A DNA stretch of 64,000 nt from Halodesulfovibrio aestuarii DSM 17919 = ATCC 29578 (GCF_000384815.1 NZ_ARQF01000021.1:930001-994000), one strand, 5' to 3'; shown: positions 8,275-17,865, counted from the stretch's first letter. Notes: generated from the letters alone by a model not told the origin. Program-made: numbers and translations.

Positions 8275-10524
8275 ATGTCTTTTAAATCCATTAAGACAAA
8301 AATTGTTATCATGTCAGCATGCTGTATTATAGTGACAGCCGTTGCATTAATCTTTTTGCAAATCAGAGAGCAAAATAAAACACAACACTTCGTAACAGAT
8401 GAAGTAGATAAACTGATTAAAGATTCAACAACGCAAGGCTTGGCAGGCATAGCAAAAGCTGAGGCCGGAATAATTCGGGTTGAGCTAGAAAGAAATATTG
8501 ATACTGCACGTACAATTGCCAGTGCTTTTAAGACAATTAGATCGAATAATGAATATTCTGCCACTATAAGGGAGATGTTCAATGGCATACTTCTCACTGT
8601 TTTAAAAGATAACGAAGATTTTTTGGGCGCCTATAGTGCATGGGAACCTAATGCCATAGATGGAAATGATGATTTTTATCGCAATAAAACCGATCAGGGA
8701 TACGACGCAAGTGGCCGGTTTGTTTCCTACTGGAACAGAGACATCAATGGAAAGATAGCACGGCAGGCTCTTGTGGGATACGAAGATGCAAGCCTCCACC
8801 CGAATGGCGTTCGAAAAGGTGGCTGGTACCTTTCACCAAAAGAAACAGGGCGAGAAAATATTCTTGATCCATTTCCGTATATTGTTCAAGGCAAACAGGA
8901 ATGGCTTACGACCATGTCCGTACCGGTTAAGCTTCAAGGACAATTTCTTGGGGTCGCCGGAACAGACTTACGGCTTAAATTTGTTCAAAAACTAAGCGAA
9001 AAAGTTTCTGCCGATATTTATGACGGCAAGAGCACTGTTAAAGTTATCAGTAATCTCGGAATAATCGTTGCGGACAGTTCCAATTCTAACAATGTCGGCA
9101 AGCCTCTTGACCGGGTAAGCCCCAAAGATTCCAATAAAATCAAGCAGAACGTAAAAGATGGAAAGCCATATATTAATCTAGGCGAACAAGATGGTACCGT
9201 TCAGGTTATGGCACCAATAACACTCGCTAAAACAGGAACCCCATGGGCTGTATTGATCGAAGTTGACAGAGCTATTGTTTTTGCCAAGGCCATACAGCTA
9301 GAAAACGTCATGGCTGAAAACTCCAACACGAGTTCTTTTGTTGCAATGCTAACAGGAGCTGGTGTTACGGTTCTAGCCTGCATCATACTTTGGTTATTAA
9401 TCAGTAACATTGTGGCTCCTATAAAAAAATCAGTTGCTTATGCTGAATGTGTTGCCGATGGCGACTTCGATCAAGACTTGGATATTGATCAGGTTGATGA
9501 AATCGGTGTCTTAGCAGATGCGTTAAAAAAGATGGTCGAAAATCTTAAAAAGATGATTCAAGAGGCTGAAGAGAAAAGCCAACAAGCTGCGGAAGAAGCC
9601 GCTCGAGCAAACATTGCTGTTGAAGAAGCTAATAAGGCTAAAGAACAAGCCTCACGTGCTGAAAGGGAAGGTAAAATCCAAGCAGCGCAAGAGCTTGAAG
9701 ATATCGTTAATATTGTAACCTCGGCTTCCGAAGAGTTGGCTGCCCAAATCGAACAGTCCCGCCGAGGAGCAGACGATCAGTCAATGCAAGTAACGGAAAC
9801 CGCAACGGCTATGGAAGAAATGAATCTTACAGTGCTTGAAGTTGCGAAAAATGCCTCAAACTCTTCTGAAACGGCAAGCATGGCTAAAGATAAGGCTCAA
9901 GCAGGTTCAGAGATTGTGTCTGAAGTTCTGCGCAGCATGGAAGAGCTTCAGTCCGTCGCATTACAACTTAAAGACAATGTCACAGTACTTGGCTCAAATG
10001 CAGAAGGAATCGGGCAGGTGATGGATGTCATATCTGACATTGCTGACCAAACAAACCTTCTCGCACTGAATGCTGCTATTGAAGCAGCTAGAGCCGGTGA
10101 AGCCGGCAGAGGGTTTGCTGTTGTAGCTGACGAAGTACGAAAACTGGCTGAAAAAACCATGACTGCGACAATGGAAGTTGGAAAAGCTATCACTGACATT
10201 CAGCAAGGCACAAAGATAAATATTGAAAATGTCGACCGAGCCGTTGAAAAAATAAATGATACTACAAAACTCTCCGGAGAATCCGGTGCAGCCCTTGATT
10301 CAATAGTTAGTTTTGTCGATGAAACTTCAAATCAGGTTCAAAACATTGCAACTGCAGCAGAACAGCAATCTGCAGCAAGTGAAGAGATTAATCAGTCACT
10401 TACCAAAGTTTCAGAGATTTCGAATGAAACCGCCACAGCAATGGGTGAATCAGCCACAGCTATTGAAGAAGTTGCAAGACAAACACAGGTTCTACAGAAA
10501 CTTATTAACCATATGAAAGCATAG
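8275..10524 (+). CDS. Methyl-accepting chemotaxis protein with dCache sensor
   Basis: Membrane chemoreceptor of 749 residues. Order: transmembrane helix 1 (about 10-28), a long periplasmic double Cache domain (about 35-345, with [15 protein letters not shown] and the [11 protein letters not shown] block), transmembrane helix 2 (about 353-378), HAMP, an Ala/Glu-rich coiled coil, then the signalling domain with the conserved hairpin tip [20 protein letters not shown]. The C terminus ends HMKA with no CheR/CheB pentapeptide tether. Cache domains bind small molecules such as amino or organic acids directly. The ligand is not predictable here. No che genes are in the window, so it feeds a cascade encoded elsewhere. 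AGGGGG precedes the ATG. Confidence 0.95.
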   Translation: MSFKSIKTKIVIMSACCIIVTAVALIFLQIREQNKTQHFVTDEVDKLIKDSTTQGLAGIAKAEAGIIRVELERNIDTARTIASAFKTIRSNNEYSATIREMFNGILLTVLKDNEDFLGAYSAWEPNAIDGNDDFYRNKTDQGYDASGRFVSYWNRDINGKIARQALVGYEDASLHPNGVRKGGWYLSPKETGRENILDPFPYIVQGKQEWLTTMSVPVKLQGQFLGVAGTDLRLKFVQKLSEKVSADIYDGKSTVKVISNLGIIVADSSNSNNVGKPLDRVSPKDSNKIKQNVKDGKPYINLGEQDGTVQVMAPITLAKTGTPWAVLIEVDRAIVFAKAIQLENVMAENSNTSSFVAMLTGAGVTVLACIILWLLISNIVAPIKKSVAYAECVADGDFDQDLDIDQVDEIGVLADALKKMVENLKKMIQEAEEKSQQAAEEAARANIAVEEANKAKEQASRAEREGKIQAAQELEDIVNIVTSASEELAAQIEQSRRGADDQSMQVTETATAMEEMNLTVLEVAKNASNSSETASMAKDKAQAGSEIVSEVLRSMEELQSVALQLKDNVTVLGSNAEGIGQVMDVISDIADQTNLLALNAAIEAARAGEAGRGFAVVADEVRKLAEKTMTATMEVGKAITDIQQGTKINIENVDRAVEKINDTTKLSGESGAALDSIVSFVDETSNQVQNIATAAEQQSAASEEINQSLTKVSEISNETATAMGESATAIEEVARQTQVLQKLINHMKA

Positions 10525-10590
10525 TAATTTTATCATAAACCCAAAAGCAACCGCGGCAGACTGTTACCCAAATGACACCTGCCCGTAAAG

Positions 10591-10640
10591 AAAAGGCTGG
10601 AACGATGAGTAGTTAACCCTATGAACGTTTCAGCCTTTTT
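10591..10640 (+). terminator. Terminator of the chemoreceptor gene
   Basis: AAAAGGCTG plus AACG pair with CGTT plus CAGCCTTTTT, with a G/T bulge and a loop of about 20 bases, ending in the T run. Confidence 0.75.
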
Positions 10641-10772
10641 GCATGAGACAACGATCATGCCTGCAACGGACCCTACCGCGCAAATTTTAGTGAGTATTCG
10701 GGCTTCATATCTATAGTTTAAATCTATAACAAAGCCACCTTTATATTGATAAAGCCTATTTCTCCGCGCGTT

Positions 10773-10789
10773 ATAATTGTGATAATTGT
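10773..10789 (+). promoter_or_regulatory. Tandem ATAATTGT repeat, candidate operator
   Basis: Two exact copies of ATAATTGT separated by one G, overlapping a TATAAT box upstream of the NifB-like gene. Each half resembles the GATAAT units of Fur boxes, but the arrangement is direct rather than inverted. The regulator is unknown. Confidence 0.3.
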
Positions 10790-10827
10790 CGGTGCACTTT
10801 GTTTTGTTCTCTTAACAGGATGCACTT

Positions 10828-11766
10828 ATGAACACCTCTTCTTTGTCTTCAGCATGTTCCTTCAGCGGAGTTGCTTTGGATAGCTGCGGCACACAGCACG
10901 CGCCACACTGCACAGCTCCTCCGGCGCAAAAAGCTGGATCTGCCCAACTCCCTTTTCACCCATGTTTTAATGAAAAAGCACATGGGCGGATCGCCCGCAT
11001 CCATGTACCAATTGCTCCACGCTGTAACTTGGCCTGTGGATACTGCGAACGTGTAATTTCACCTTCTCCAGATCTGACCGGCCCGGGGTCTGCGTCTGAA
11101 GTGCTCTCCCCTGAACAAGGCATTGAAAGAACAATGAAGTTCCTCCAGCAATACGGAGACAAATCTATTGTCGGCATTGCAGGCCCGGGAGACCCGCTGG
11201 CGAATCCGGAAACAATGACATTTCTGGAACAAATGCAAGAAGAAGCTCCCCACATTGCAACCTGCCTGTGCACCAACGGGTTAGCACTGCCTCAATACGC
11301 AGAAAAACTTATCGAACTGAGAATCAACACGCTAACCGTCACTGTTAACGGCGTTACGCCTTCTGTTATTGCACAAATGCAGCCTCGTGTTCTTGATTCC
11401 GGCACTTGGCTCACCGGGGAAGAAGCCGGTCATCTACTTATTTCACGCCAGATGGAAGGGTTACGAAAAGTTGCCGGTCATATGACACTCAAAATCAACA
11501 TGGTTATCGCTCCTGAAATTAATATGAGCGAGGTAGAAGCTGTCATGCAGCTCGCCGTAGACTCCAAGGTGCAGGTATTTAACCCTATGCCTCTGATTCC
11601 ACGACATGCTCTGCGATTTACACGCAAGCCAACCCACGATGAGATAAAACACATTTACTCACTCTGCCCCCCTTCGCTTTCACTCTTCACAAAATGCAAA
11701 CAATGCCGCGCTGATGCGGCAGGAATTCACGGTAAGGAGCACTCCAAATGTCCGACGATCGTTTAG
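10828..11766 (+). CDS. NifB-like radical SAM protein (stand-alone, no nif genes nearby)
   Basis: 312 residues. True NifB fuses two [4Fe-4S] clusters and inserts a SAM-derived carbide to make the NifB-co core of nitrogenase cofactor. All the family's cluster ligands can be seen. HPCFNEKAHGRIARIH carries the N-terminal Cys46. The radical SAM motif CxxxCxxC is at Cys66, Cys70 and Cys73 (APRCNLACGYC). GIAGPGDPLANPE is present, and so is the C-terminal pair Cys290/Cys293 in CKQCRADAAG. There is no NifX tail, so it is a core-only NifB. An unusual Cys-containing 40-residue leader (Cys10, 20, 28) precedes the core. It overlaps the next gene by 19 bases. No nifHDK, E or N is in the window, so the product may serve another protein. 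Some other cofactor-building role in the radical SAM superfamily is possible, but the paired ligands favour NifB. Confidence 0.85.
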   Translation: MNTSSLSSACSFSGVALDSCGTQHAPHCTAPPAQKAGSAQLPFHPCFNEKAHGRIARIHVPIAPRCNLACGYCERVISPSPDLTGPGSASEVLSPEQGIERTMKFLQQYGDKSIVGIAGPGDPLANPETMTFLEQMQEEAPHIATCLCTNGLALPQYAEKLIELRINTLTVTVNGVTPSVIAQMQPRVLDSGTWLTGEEAGHLLISRQMEGLRKVAGHMTLKINMVIAPEINMSEVEAVMQLAVDSKVQVFNPMPLIPRHALRFTRKPTHDEIKHIYSLCPPSLSLFTKCKQCRADAAGIHGKEHSKCPTIV

Positions 11767-12623
11767 TAGTAAATCGCCGAAAATTTTTAACCGCTGGCGG
11801 CACAGCTCTGGCTGCGACTATGGTACCTCGCATCGCAGATGCCGCCGCAACGGTTGCAACCACCTCTCCTTACGAGGGACAGTCTCTTCAAGTATGGTCA
11901 TGTGGTGGACTGGCAGAAGCCTTTATGCCTGCAAATGCCATGTATGAACAGCAAAGCAAAGCAAGTATCAGCTACACAGGCGCCTTTGCAGGTGCACTTG
12001 GTAAATCGCTTCTTGGCAGCGCACAGACAGAAGTATTTGCACCGCGCGTTCTCGGTCTTGCAAAAAAGCTCAAAGCACAAGGCAAAATGCTTGCTTTTCA
12101 GCCACTGTGCTTCACTAAGTATGTGCTCATCACACCAAAAGGAAACCCTGCAGGAATTGAATCGATTCAGGATTTGAAGCGGGATGGCATTAAAACGCTC
12201 TGCTCGCCGGAATCATCTCCTCCGGGCGGTAAAGCTGCCATGGGCGTTCTCAAAAAAAGCGGTGTACTACAAGAGGCAAAAGAAAAATCCATCTACATGG
12301 GTTCCTGTGTACAGCATGATGTTGCCGATATTGCAGCAGGAAAGGCCGATGCGGCAGTTGTGGAACTTCGCATTACTCGTCTTCCACGTTATAAAGATAA
12401 ATTCGACATCATTGAAATTCCGGAAAAGTACTTCCCTGCACCTCCTATCCCATTCAGCATTGGGGTTATGAAGTGGGCGAAAGATCGAGATTTTGCACAT
12501 AATTTTGTATCGTTCATCACATCTGAGGCCGGGCAAGCACACTTTGCGGCTGCCGGATTCATCCCTGCTCTTTCTGAAGAAGGCGAAAGACTGGCCGCAA
12601 AATATGGAGTAGTCGATGCCTAA
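11748..12623 (+). CDS. Tat-exported ModA-like substrate-binding protein with four cysteines
   Basis: 291 residues. The N terminus has a twin-arginine signal, VNRRKFLTAGGTALAA, with likely cleavage after ADA near residue 32. The mature part resembles molybdate/tungstate-type binding proteins: LQVWSCGGLAEAF, YTGAFAGALGKSLLGS, VLITPKGNP, and the hinge segment GKADAAVVELRI. Unusually for this fold, four Cys (52, 121, 152, 187) and His190 are spread through the mature protein. Tat export implies that it folds, perhaps with a cofactor, before crossing the membrane. No ABC permease or ATPase follows, and the partner is instead a NapH-like membrane ferredoxin that starts within its last codons (8-base overlap). 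Ligand unknown: an oxyanion or a metal cluster are both possible. A coupling role with the NifB-like enzyme is inferred from the operon. Confidence 0.8.
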   Translation: MSDDRLVVNRRKFLTAGGTALAATMVPRIADAAATVATTSPYEGQSLQVWSCGGLAEAFMPANAMYEQQSKASISYTGAFAGALGKSLLGSAQTEVFAPRVLGLAKKLKAQGKMLAFQPLCFTKYVLITPKGNPAGIESIQDLKRDGIKTLCSPESSPPGGKAAMGVLKKSGVLQEAKEKSIYMGSCVQHDVADIAAGKADAAVVELRITRLPRYKDKFDIIEIPEKYFPAPPIPFSIGVMKWAKDRDFAHNFVSFITSEAGQAHFAAAGFIPALSEEGERLAAKYGVVDA

Positions 12624-13374
12624 TTCCAGCTCATCAACACTCAGTCGTTTATGGCCTCGAAGAGTAATACAGGCTGTATCATTCTTCATGCTGGCAGAAT
12701 TTTCATACTACGGCATTTTTAGATGCCCCTTTGCAGTGCCGTACGTAAGCTGTGCAAACTGTCCTGTTGTGCAATGTCCGGGGAAAAAACTCTGGTATAT
12801 TGTTCTTGGGGGCATTGCAGTCTCAGCGCTATTTTTTGGTAGAGCTTTTTGCGGGTACGCCTGTCCTGTGGGAACGATTTCCGATCTCTTCAGTTCCGTT
12901 GCGCTTATGAAACGGAAAATTTCTCCAGCTATCAAGACCGTTCTCCAAAAGGGAAAATATATTGTTGCTATCGGTGCCGCATACCTTTTCTTTGCTATGC
13001 AAAACCCACGCTGGGCTGTCCCGATTCGCACCGGTGAATTCATAAATTCCACCATGCTTACGTTTGAACATGCAAGCTGGCTCTGGCTTTCCAGAACGAT
13101 AATAGTCGCTGGAGCCATCGCGCTCGGTCTTGTTATCCCTTACTTCTTTTGCCGGTTCATATGCCCGACAGGTGGAGTGCTTGAATTATTCAGCCGCTTC
13201 TCATTTTTCAAGTATACCATGACATCATCATGTTTTGATTGCGGAAAATGTGACAAAGCCTGCAAGCAGGATACACGTCCCGCGCAAGCAAACTGTACAA
13301 ACTGCGGAGCCTGCAAAGACACCTGCCCCGTAGATGCAATTTCAATAACGCATCCGTTCGATAAAAAAGATTAA
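12616..13374 (+). CDS. NapH/MauN-type membrane ferredoxin
   Basis: 252-residue inner-membrane iron-sulfur protein. About four to five hydrophobic helices are visible. The family signatures GRAFCGYACPVGT (Cys79, Cys83) and CRFICPTGG (Cys179, Cys183) sit at membrane edges. Two ferredoxin [4Fe-4S] motifs follow: CFDCGKCDKAC (206-216) and CTNCGACKDTC (227-237). An extra Cys cluster, SCANCPVVQC (46-54), lies in the first loop. NapH relatives pass electrons from quinol or cytosolic donors to periplasmic enzymes. Here it is the last gene of the three-gene operon, so it probably supplies or removes electrons for the exported ModA-like protein, or reactivates its cofactor. A terminator follows at once. 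Confidence 0.88.
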   Translation: MPNSSSSTLSRLWPRRVIQAVSFFMLAEFSYYGIFRCPFAVPYVSCANCPVVQCPGKKLWYIVLGGIAVSALFFGRAFCGYACPVGTISDLFSSVALMKRKISPAIKTVLQKGKYIVAIGAAYLFFAMQNPRWAVPIRTGEFINSTMLTFEHASWLWLSRTIIVAGAIALGLVIPYFFCRFICPTGGVLELFSRFSFFKYTMTSSCFDCGKCDKACKQDTRPAQANCTNCGACKDTCPVDAISITHPFDKKD

Positions 13375-13395
13375 CCCCTGCTTCTAAAAAACTTC

Positions 13396-13430
13396 AAAGG
13401 CTTTTGCGATTCTTCGCAAAAGCCTTTTTT
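13396..13430 (+). terminator. Terminator of the NifB-like operon
   Basis: 14-bp perfect stem AAAGGCTTTTGCGA/TCGCAAAAGCCTTT with a 4-base loop, followed by more T. Confidence 0.88.
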
Positions 13431-13512
13431 AATAAACAACTATCTATTTCCATTAGATTTGATTTTGATTATAGAAACTCCCAGCTTATATTACAGACTA
13501 TCAGGAGAACAC

Positions 13513-13890
13513 ATGGGATTTTTTGACGCTATATTAGGCAATGCATCAGAAGTTAATGCAGACCAATTGCAAGAGGAATTATCTCCGATTATGTTCGAAG
13601 GTGAAATGATCGAGCGCGCATTTAAAGTAATTCGGGACATGTATGTATTTACAAGTGCCCGCCTTATTTTAATTGATAAGCAAGGGGTAACCGGTAAGAA
13701 AATTGACTACCTTACCATCCCCTACAAAGCCATCAGCACCTTTTCCGTTGAAACAGCGGGACATTTTGATATGGATTCAGAGCTAACACTTTGGGTTTCC
13801 GGACGACATGAGCCGATCAAAAAAGAGCTTAAAAAAGGCAGCGACGTTGTCGGCATTCAAAAGCTTCTTGCAACTAAGCTATTAGCCTAA
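13513..13890 (+). CDS. PH-domain protein (bPH type, YvbH/DUF1696-like)
   Basis: 125-residue soluble protein, MGFFDAILGNASEVN... . The start at 13513 follows AGGAG with a 5-base gap. A TTG 18 codons upstream lacks a ribosome site. The pattern of a leading helix, then EGEMIERAFKVIRDMYVFTSARLILIDKQG and IPYKAISTFSVE with a closing helix GIQKLLATKLLA, is that of the bacterial pleckstrin-homology family found widely as a single-domain protein. No catalytic residues are expected. The cellular role of the family is unclear (stress or membrane links have been proposed). It is monocistronic and converges on the autotransporter gene. Confidence 0.8.
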   Translation: MGFFDAILGNASEVNADQLQEELSPIMFEGEMIERAFKVIRDMYVFTSARLILIDKQGVTGKKIDYLTIPYKAISTFSVETAGHFDMDSELTLWVSGRHEPIKKELKKGSDVVGIQKLLATKLLA

Positions 13891-13932
13891 AAGATAGAAA
13901 AACCCCGTTGTTAGCGGGGTTTTTCTATCTTT
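13890..13932. terminator. Bidirectional terminator between convergent genes
   Basis: 17-bp stem AAGATAGAAAAACCCCG with its complement around TTGTTAG. The A-rich left arm and T-rich right arm serve both the PH-domain gene and the autotransporter gene. Confidence 0.9.
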
Positions 13933-13963
13933 CATAAATAAACGCTTTAGGCAAAGCCAATAG

Positions 13964-16900
13964 CTAGAATGTCAATGCACACTTAACCATGGCTCCGCGA
14001 TACGTGCTGTGTTCAGAAATATTTCCATTCAAATCAAGCATAAACGTCACAGGCCCTTTTTCAACGGCCATTCCGACCTGCAGATTTCCTGTCACAGGAT
14101 CTGCTATATCTGTTGTAAGTGATATATCATTACTAAAAGACGAATCAACCAGTTTGGCATCTGTTCTAAGGTCGGTTTCACCAAAGGCAAACGTCACACC
14201 TGCATCAATATTCGCATTAAACCGCCAGCCGGAATCCGTATCGAACTTTTTGGTCAAGGTCATACCTAACGGGAGTAGGCAAGTAGACATGTCTGCACTG
14301 TCGACTTTAAAGAGCTTACCATCTGAATTGCTGGAGCTATAGCTGTCTTGTCTGTAGTAGGCATAGTCTAAGCCCATATACGGGGTAAGAATGACAGATT
14401 TGTATTCAATCGGTCGGGAACACTCCAGTCCCACGGAATAGACACTACCGTCAGCATCGCCAGAAAAATCTTGAGAACTGATATCTGACTCCAGATTTAC
14501 ATAGATCAACTCACCTTTAAGCTGAAAATCTTCTGGCAAAATATAGGCTCCATAGACAAGAACGCTGACATAATCATTATTAGTAAAAAAACCTGAGCTG
14601 GCTTTACTGCCGTCTGTATCTGCTTTACCAAAATTGACAGCAGCGCCGAGCAAATATTCTTCACTGGCAGTTTCCGCGCCAATGGCAAGACCATAGATGT
14701 TTGTTGAAAAACTATTTGAAAAGTGCCCTGTTTTTATGCTTTTCACTCTGGAATATTGGTAAAGCGGGGTAACATAAATATCATTCTGCTGTTCCTTCAA
14801 ATCTTTTGCCCGATAAAGCAACGATGAACCGGATGCGGGGATGCGTCGGGAAGTAAGACTTCTACTCGTCTTTGTTATGTCATACGCGATGTGGCCAACG
14901 CCACCAAATCCGGCAAGGTTGGCAGCTTTTTCTACATTATATGCGGCATCAGAATCAGCACTGGTTAACAAAGAGTCCATAAAACGCTCACTGGCAGAGG
15001 TCAGACTCCCCGTCATTCCAGCGATTGTATAGTCGTCAAGGAATTTCGCTGTTGAGCCTTCTGCACCAAACACTGCAGCTGAGCCATATAGTCCTAACGT
15101 TACCGTAAAGGAATGCAATAAACTGCTACTTTCTGGATAAAGAAGAACATTGCGCATATAAATATTACTCAAAGACCAACCACTGGTAAGATTTGGAGCA
15201 AATTCAGCAACCTTAATGGTACCGGGAGCTGCCCGTAAAATTTGTAAATAAGCACCGGGATCGACTGTAAGTCTGGCTGTAGAGGTGGATGTTATTGCAG
15301 CTCCCCCCTCCGGGATTGTTTTTGCATTAATAATAAGTAATGAGTTCGCACCAAAAGTTGCATCTGGATTTGTCGGAGTAGCTGGAGTTGAAGTTAGAGT
15401 CCCATCAACATGTAAACTCGACCCGGCTGTAAGAGTATATGGTTTGCCAATATACAATACCGCTGAAGCCCCACTTGCTCCCCACAGTCCCGTATCATTT
15501 ATTGCTGTAATAGCATCCTGAGAGCTGGAAGTTCCCAAGCTGAGAATGGCATTTTTTCCTGCTACAAGATGTCCATCAATTTGGTTAGAAGTGGCAAAGG
15601 AAGCGATATTAACAATATTTGCATCTTCAGGATGTTCTGCAACTGTTGAAGATGGTAAAGGGCTGCGCAACAGAGGACTACTTAAATTCATATTTATTGT
15701 AGATCCATGCAAACTCAATTTTCCTATTGCCAGCTGACTGCCACTATCTGTATTTTTGTCATTTCTTACTGTAATAATACTATCATTCTGTGCATTCAGT
15801 TCGGAAAGAGTCCACTTGCCATTGCTTACGCGCAAGGTTCCGTTATCCAACTCGACATCGCCAGAAATACTATTTGTAGATGAGCCAGACAAAACAAACT
15901 CGCCTCCCGAGTCGACGTTACACGCTGTTGCTCCATTACTGGTAATAATTGAGCCGCTATGCGTGGCAACTCCACCATGAACCCAAATAGCGGTAGAACT
16001 TGCACCATCTGCTTTAATTGTTCCAGTATTTGTCAATGTGGAGCCCGAATCTTTGACATAGACCCCGACGGCATTTTTCCCAGTTACTATAATGGTACCG
16101 TCATTTGTCACATCACCATTTACCCATGTTCCCAACGTATATGAAAGCGCAGAATTACCTGTATTTGTAAGTGTTGCTCCTTTCTCCAATCGCAACGAGC
16201 TAGAGTCCCCCATTAAAACGACTTGCCCTGTTGTCTTAGATCCATTTAAAAGCGTTACATCCCCAACATTTCCAGCAAAAATTGCGTACGCCTTTGAGGA
16301 TCGTGGAGCTATGGCCTCTATAACGCCACTTGACGTTAACGTTAAATTACCTTTTGTTGGTGTAGCACTTTCGTCGTAAGCATCTATTGCATATACAGTT
16401 GTTGTTGAATCTTCAGCAAACACTGTATCGCCAATGGCTCTAACTGTTCCTGACATGTTTAAAATCGTTAAGTCACCTTCCCGGGCGCATATCCCTTTTA
16501 CAGTAGCAACGGTGCTCGTATTCGATCTGGCACTCGTATTAATTGTTCCATCCAGCTGGTTAATGTTAATATCCCCGTGCCATGTTTCAAGGCCATAAGA
16601 AGTAAGATTTCTAAAGGACGTGGAGCCCTCAAGGGAATTCAGAGTATCTGAATATGCTGTTGCTGTGATAGTTGAAGACGCATCCAAGGTCTCAATGCTA
16701 ATTCCAGTTGCTCCATATATACCAAATGCTGCTATAGCCTCTGATGCAACCCCTGCTGCGTTATGACTTTGTGCAATGGATGTTATATCGCCGAAAATTG
16801 TTCCAAAGGTACCTGTAGTTCTACAATCAATTGCAGAAACATTTGCATCTTTATTTTCCGATGTAGCCCGGGCCTCAATATCCCCTACAAGATTGGTTAG

Positions 16901-17467
16901 CTCTACTATCCCGCTCCTAAGTCCTTTTGCATATGCAGCTTCGTTCCCATTGGATGTTGCGTAAACATTTATATTGAATGAGCTACCAATCAACTTGCTG
17001 GTATAATCCCTTCTCTTCCCCCCAAAGCCCTGCACATAAGTTTGATCAGTACCAGCAGTTTTAGTTCCTGTTGCTGTTACAGTTCCAGTTGCAGTACCGT
17101 CTACTCGAATGGTCACACCGGCAGTGTTATTAAGAATACCACATGCGTTACCATCTGTATTCGTGGCAGTTATGGTGCCGACATTTTCAAATCGCACCTC
17201 TCCTGTCGCAGAATCAACAACAACTGCTACAGGAGAGGTTACACCTTCAAATAAATAACTGTCCTCTTCAGCAGTAATGGATCCTAAGTCATCAAGATGA
17301 TTACCGGCACCAAGCGTAAAATTTGCAATCGTTCCCGCAGTAACAGTAGCGGTCTCCCCCTCCGCTATATCAATATCTGTACCTGCAACAAGAACAAACG
17401 GGCAAAATAAAAGGCTCACACAAAACAAACTGGCACTGGCAAGAAAAAGACCGGCATAGTTTCTCAT
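13964..17467 (-). CDS. Autotransporter (type Va secretion) with beta-helical passenger
   Basis: 1167 residues. A Sec signal (MRNYAGLFLASASLFCVSLL..., cut near VAG) precedes a passenger of about 30-880. The passenger is rich in Thr, Ser, Asn, Gly and Asp and made of short irregular repeats such as GTITATNTDGNACGI and LTNTGTIKADG, typical of a right-handed beta-helix adhesin. The C-terminal 280 residues form the translocator barrel (TPLYQYSRVKSIKTGHFS, aromatic alternation, final residue Phe). No protease triad was recognised in the passenger, so an adhesin is more likely than a SPATE-type protease. GGGGAAG precedes the ATG. The gene is monocistronic, and its 398-base upstream region is AT-rich. 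Confidence 0.92.
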   Translation of the reverse strand: MRNYAGLFLASASLFCVSLLFCPFVLVAGTDIDIAEGETATVTAGTIANFTLGAGNHLDDLGSITAEEDSYLFEGVTSPVAVVVDSATGEVRFENVGTITATNTDGNACGILNNTAGVTIRVDGTATGTVTATGTKTAGTDQTYVQGFGGKRRDYTSKLIGSSFNINVYATSNGNEAAYAKGLRSGIVELTNLVGDIEARATSENKDANVSAIDCRTTGTFGTIFGDITSIAQSHNAAGVASEAIAAFGIYGATGISIETLDASSTITATAYSDTLNSLEGSTSFRNLTSYGLETWHGDININQLDGTINTSARSNTSTVATVKGICAREGDLTILNMSGTVRAIGDTVFAEDSTTTVYAIDAYDESATPTKGNLTLTSSGVIEAIAPRSSKAYAIFAGNVGDVTLLNGSKTTGQVVLMGDSSSLRLEKGATLTNTGNSALSYTLGTWVNGDVTNDGTIIVTGKNAVGVYVKDSGSTLTNTGTIKADGASSTAIWVHGGVATHSGSIITSNGATACNVDSGGEFVLSGSSTNSISGDVELDNGTLRVSNGKWTLSELNAQNDSIITVRNDKNTDSGSQLAIGKLSLHGSTINMNLSSPLLRSPLPSSTVAEHPEDANIVNIASFATSNQIDGHLVAGKNAILSLGTSSSQDAITAINDTGLWGASGASAVLYIGKPYTLTAGSSLHVDGTLTSTPATPTNPDATFGANSLLIINAKTIPEGGAAITSTSTARLTVDPGAYLQILRAAPGTIKVAEFAPNLTSGWSLSNIYMRNVLLYPESSSLLHSFTVTLGLYGSAAVFGAEGSTAKFLDDYTIAGMTGSLTSASERFMDSLLTSADSDAAYNVEKAANLAGFGGVGHIAYDITKTSRSLTSRRIPASGSSLLYRAKDLKEQQNDIYVTPLYQYSRVKSIKTGHFSNSFSTNIYGLAIGAETASEEYLLGAAVNFGKADTDGSKASSGFFTNNDYVSVLVYGAYILPEDFQLKGELIYVNLESDISSQDFSGDADGSVYSVGLECSRPIEYKSVILTPYMGLDYAYYRQDSYSSSNSDGKLFKVDSADMSTCLLPLGMTLTKKFDTDSGWRFNANIDAGVTFAFGETDLRTDAKLVDSSFSNDISLTTDIADPVTGNLQVGMAVEKGPVTFMLDLNGNISEHSTYRGAMVKCALTF

Positions 17468-17865
17468 GGGTTACTTCCCCTAATAAAATACAGCTCCCCC
17501 CATAGGACCATGTGAAAACTATGCATAAATTTTTTAACATTTCTTTTATAATCAACACGCATTACGTGCTACTTTTTTAAAAAAAGTATGATATTTTTTT
17601 AGTTTATCCAAAATTTGCCACACTACAAGGCAAGTTCCAAAGATACATCAACACTATGGTATAATTGAAAAAAATCACCAGAATACTCAATCTACACCGC
17701 AAGTATTCATGCTGACGAATGCCTACCAAAATTCAATAAGATGTTTGTTCAACAGGTATGCTGTAACACCACGCATAAAAAAAGACTGCAACATATAGTC
17801 ACAGTCCTCTCATCATTCAATTTCCCGAATAACTTCTGGTCACTCATTTTTTATAACTGTATTAT
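17468..17865. other. AT-rich region upstream of the autotransporter and downstream of the AAA/HNH pair
   Basis: No gene. Holds a near-palindrome TACTTTTTTAAAAAAAGTA near 17570, which may be part of the autotransporter control region, and the leftward terminator at 17777-17808. Confidence 0.4.
17777..17808 (-). terminator. Terminator of the AAA/HNH pair
   Basis: On the minus strand GACTGT pairs with GCAGTC (one G-T pair) across an 11-base loop and is followed by TTTTTTTATG. The stem is short but the T run is good. Confidence 0.6.

Larger units (their letters stand above)
10525..10827. other. Intergenic region with terminator and promoter zone of the NifB-like operon
   Basis: Contains the chemoreceptor terminator (10591-10640). 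A TATAAT-like box (10772-10777) lies inside a tandem repeat of ATAATTGT (10773-10780 and 10782-10789, period 9), about 40 bases before the NifB-like ATG. The repeat may be an operator. Confidence 0.4.
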
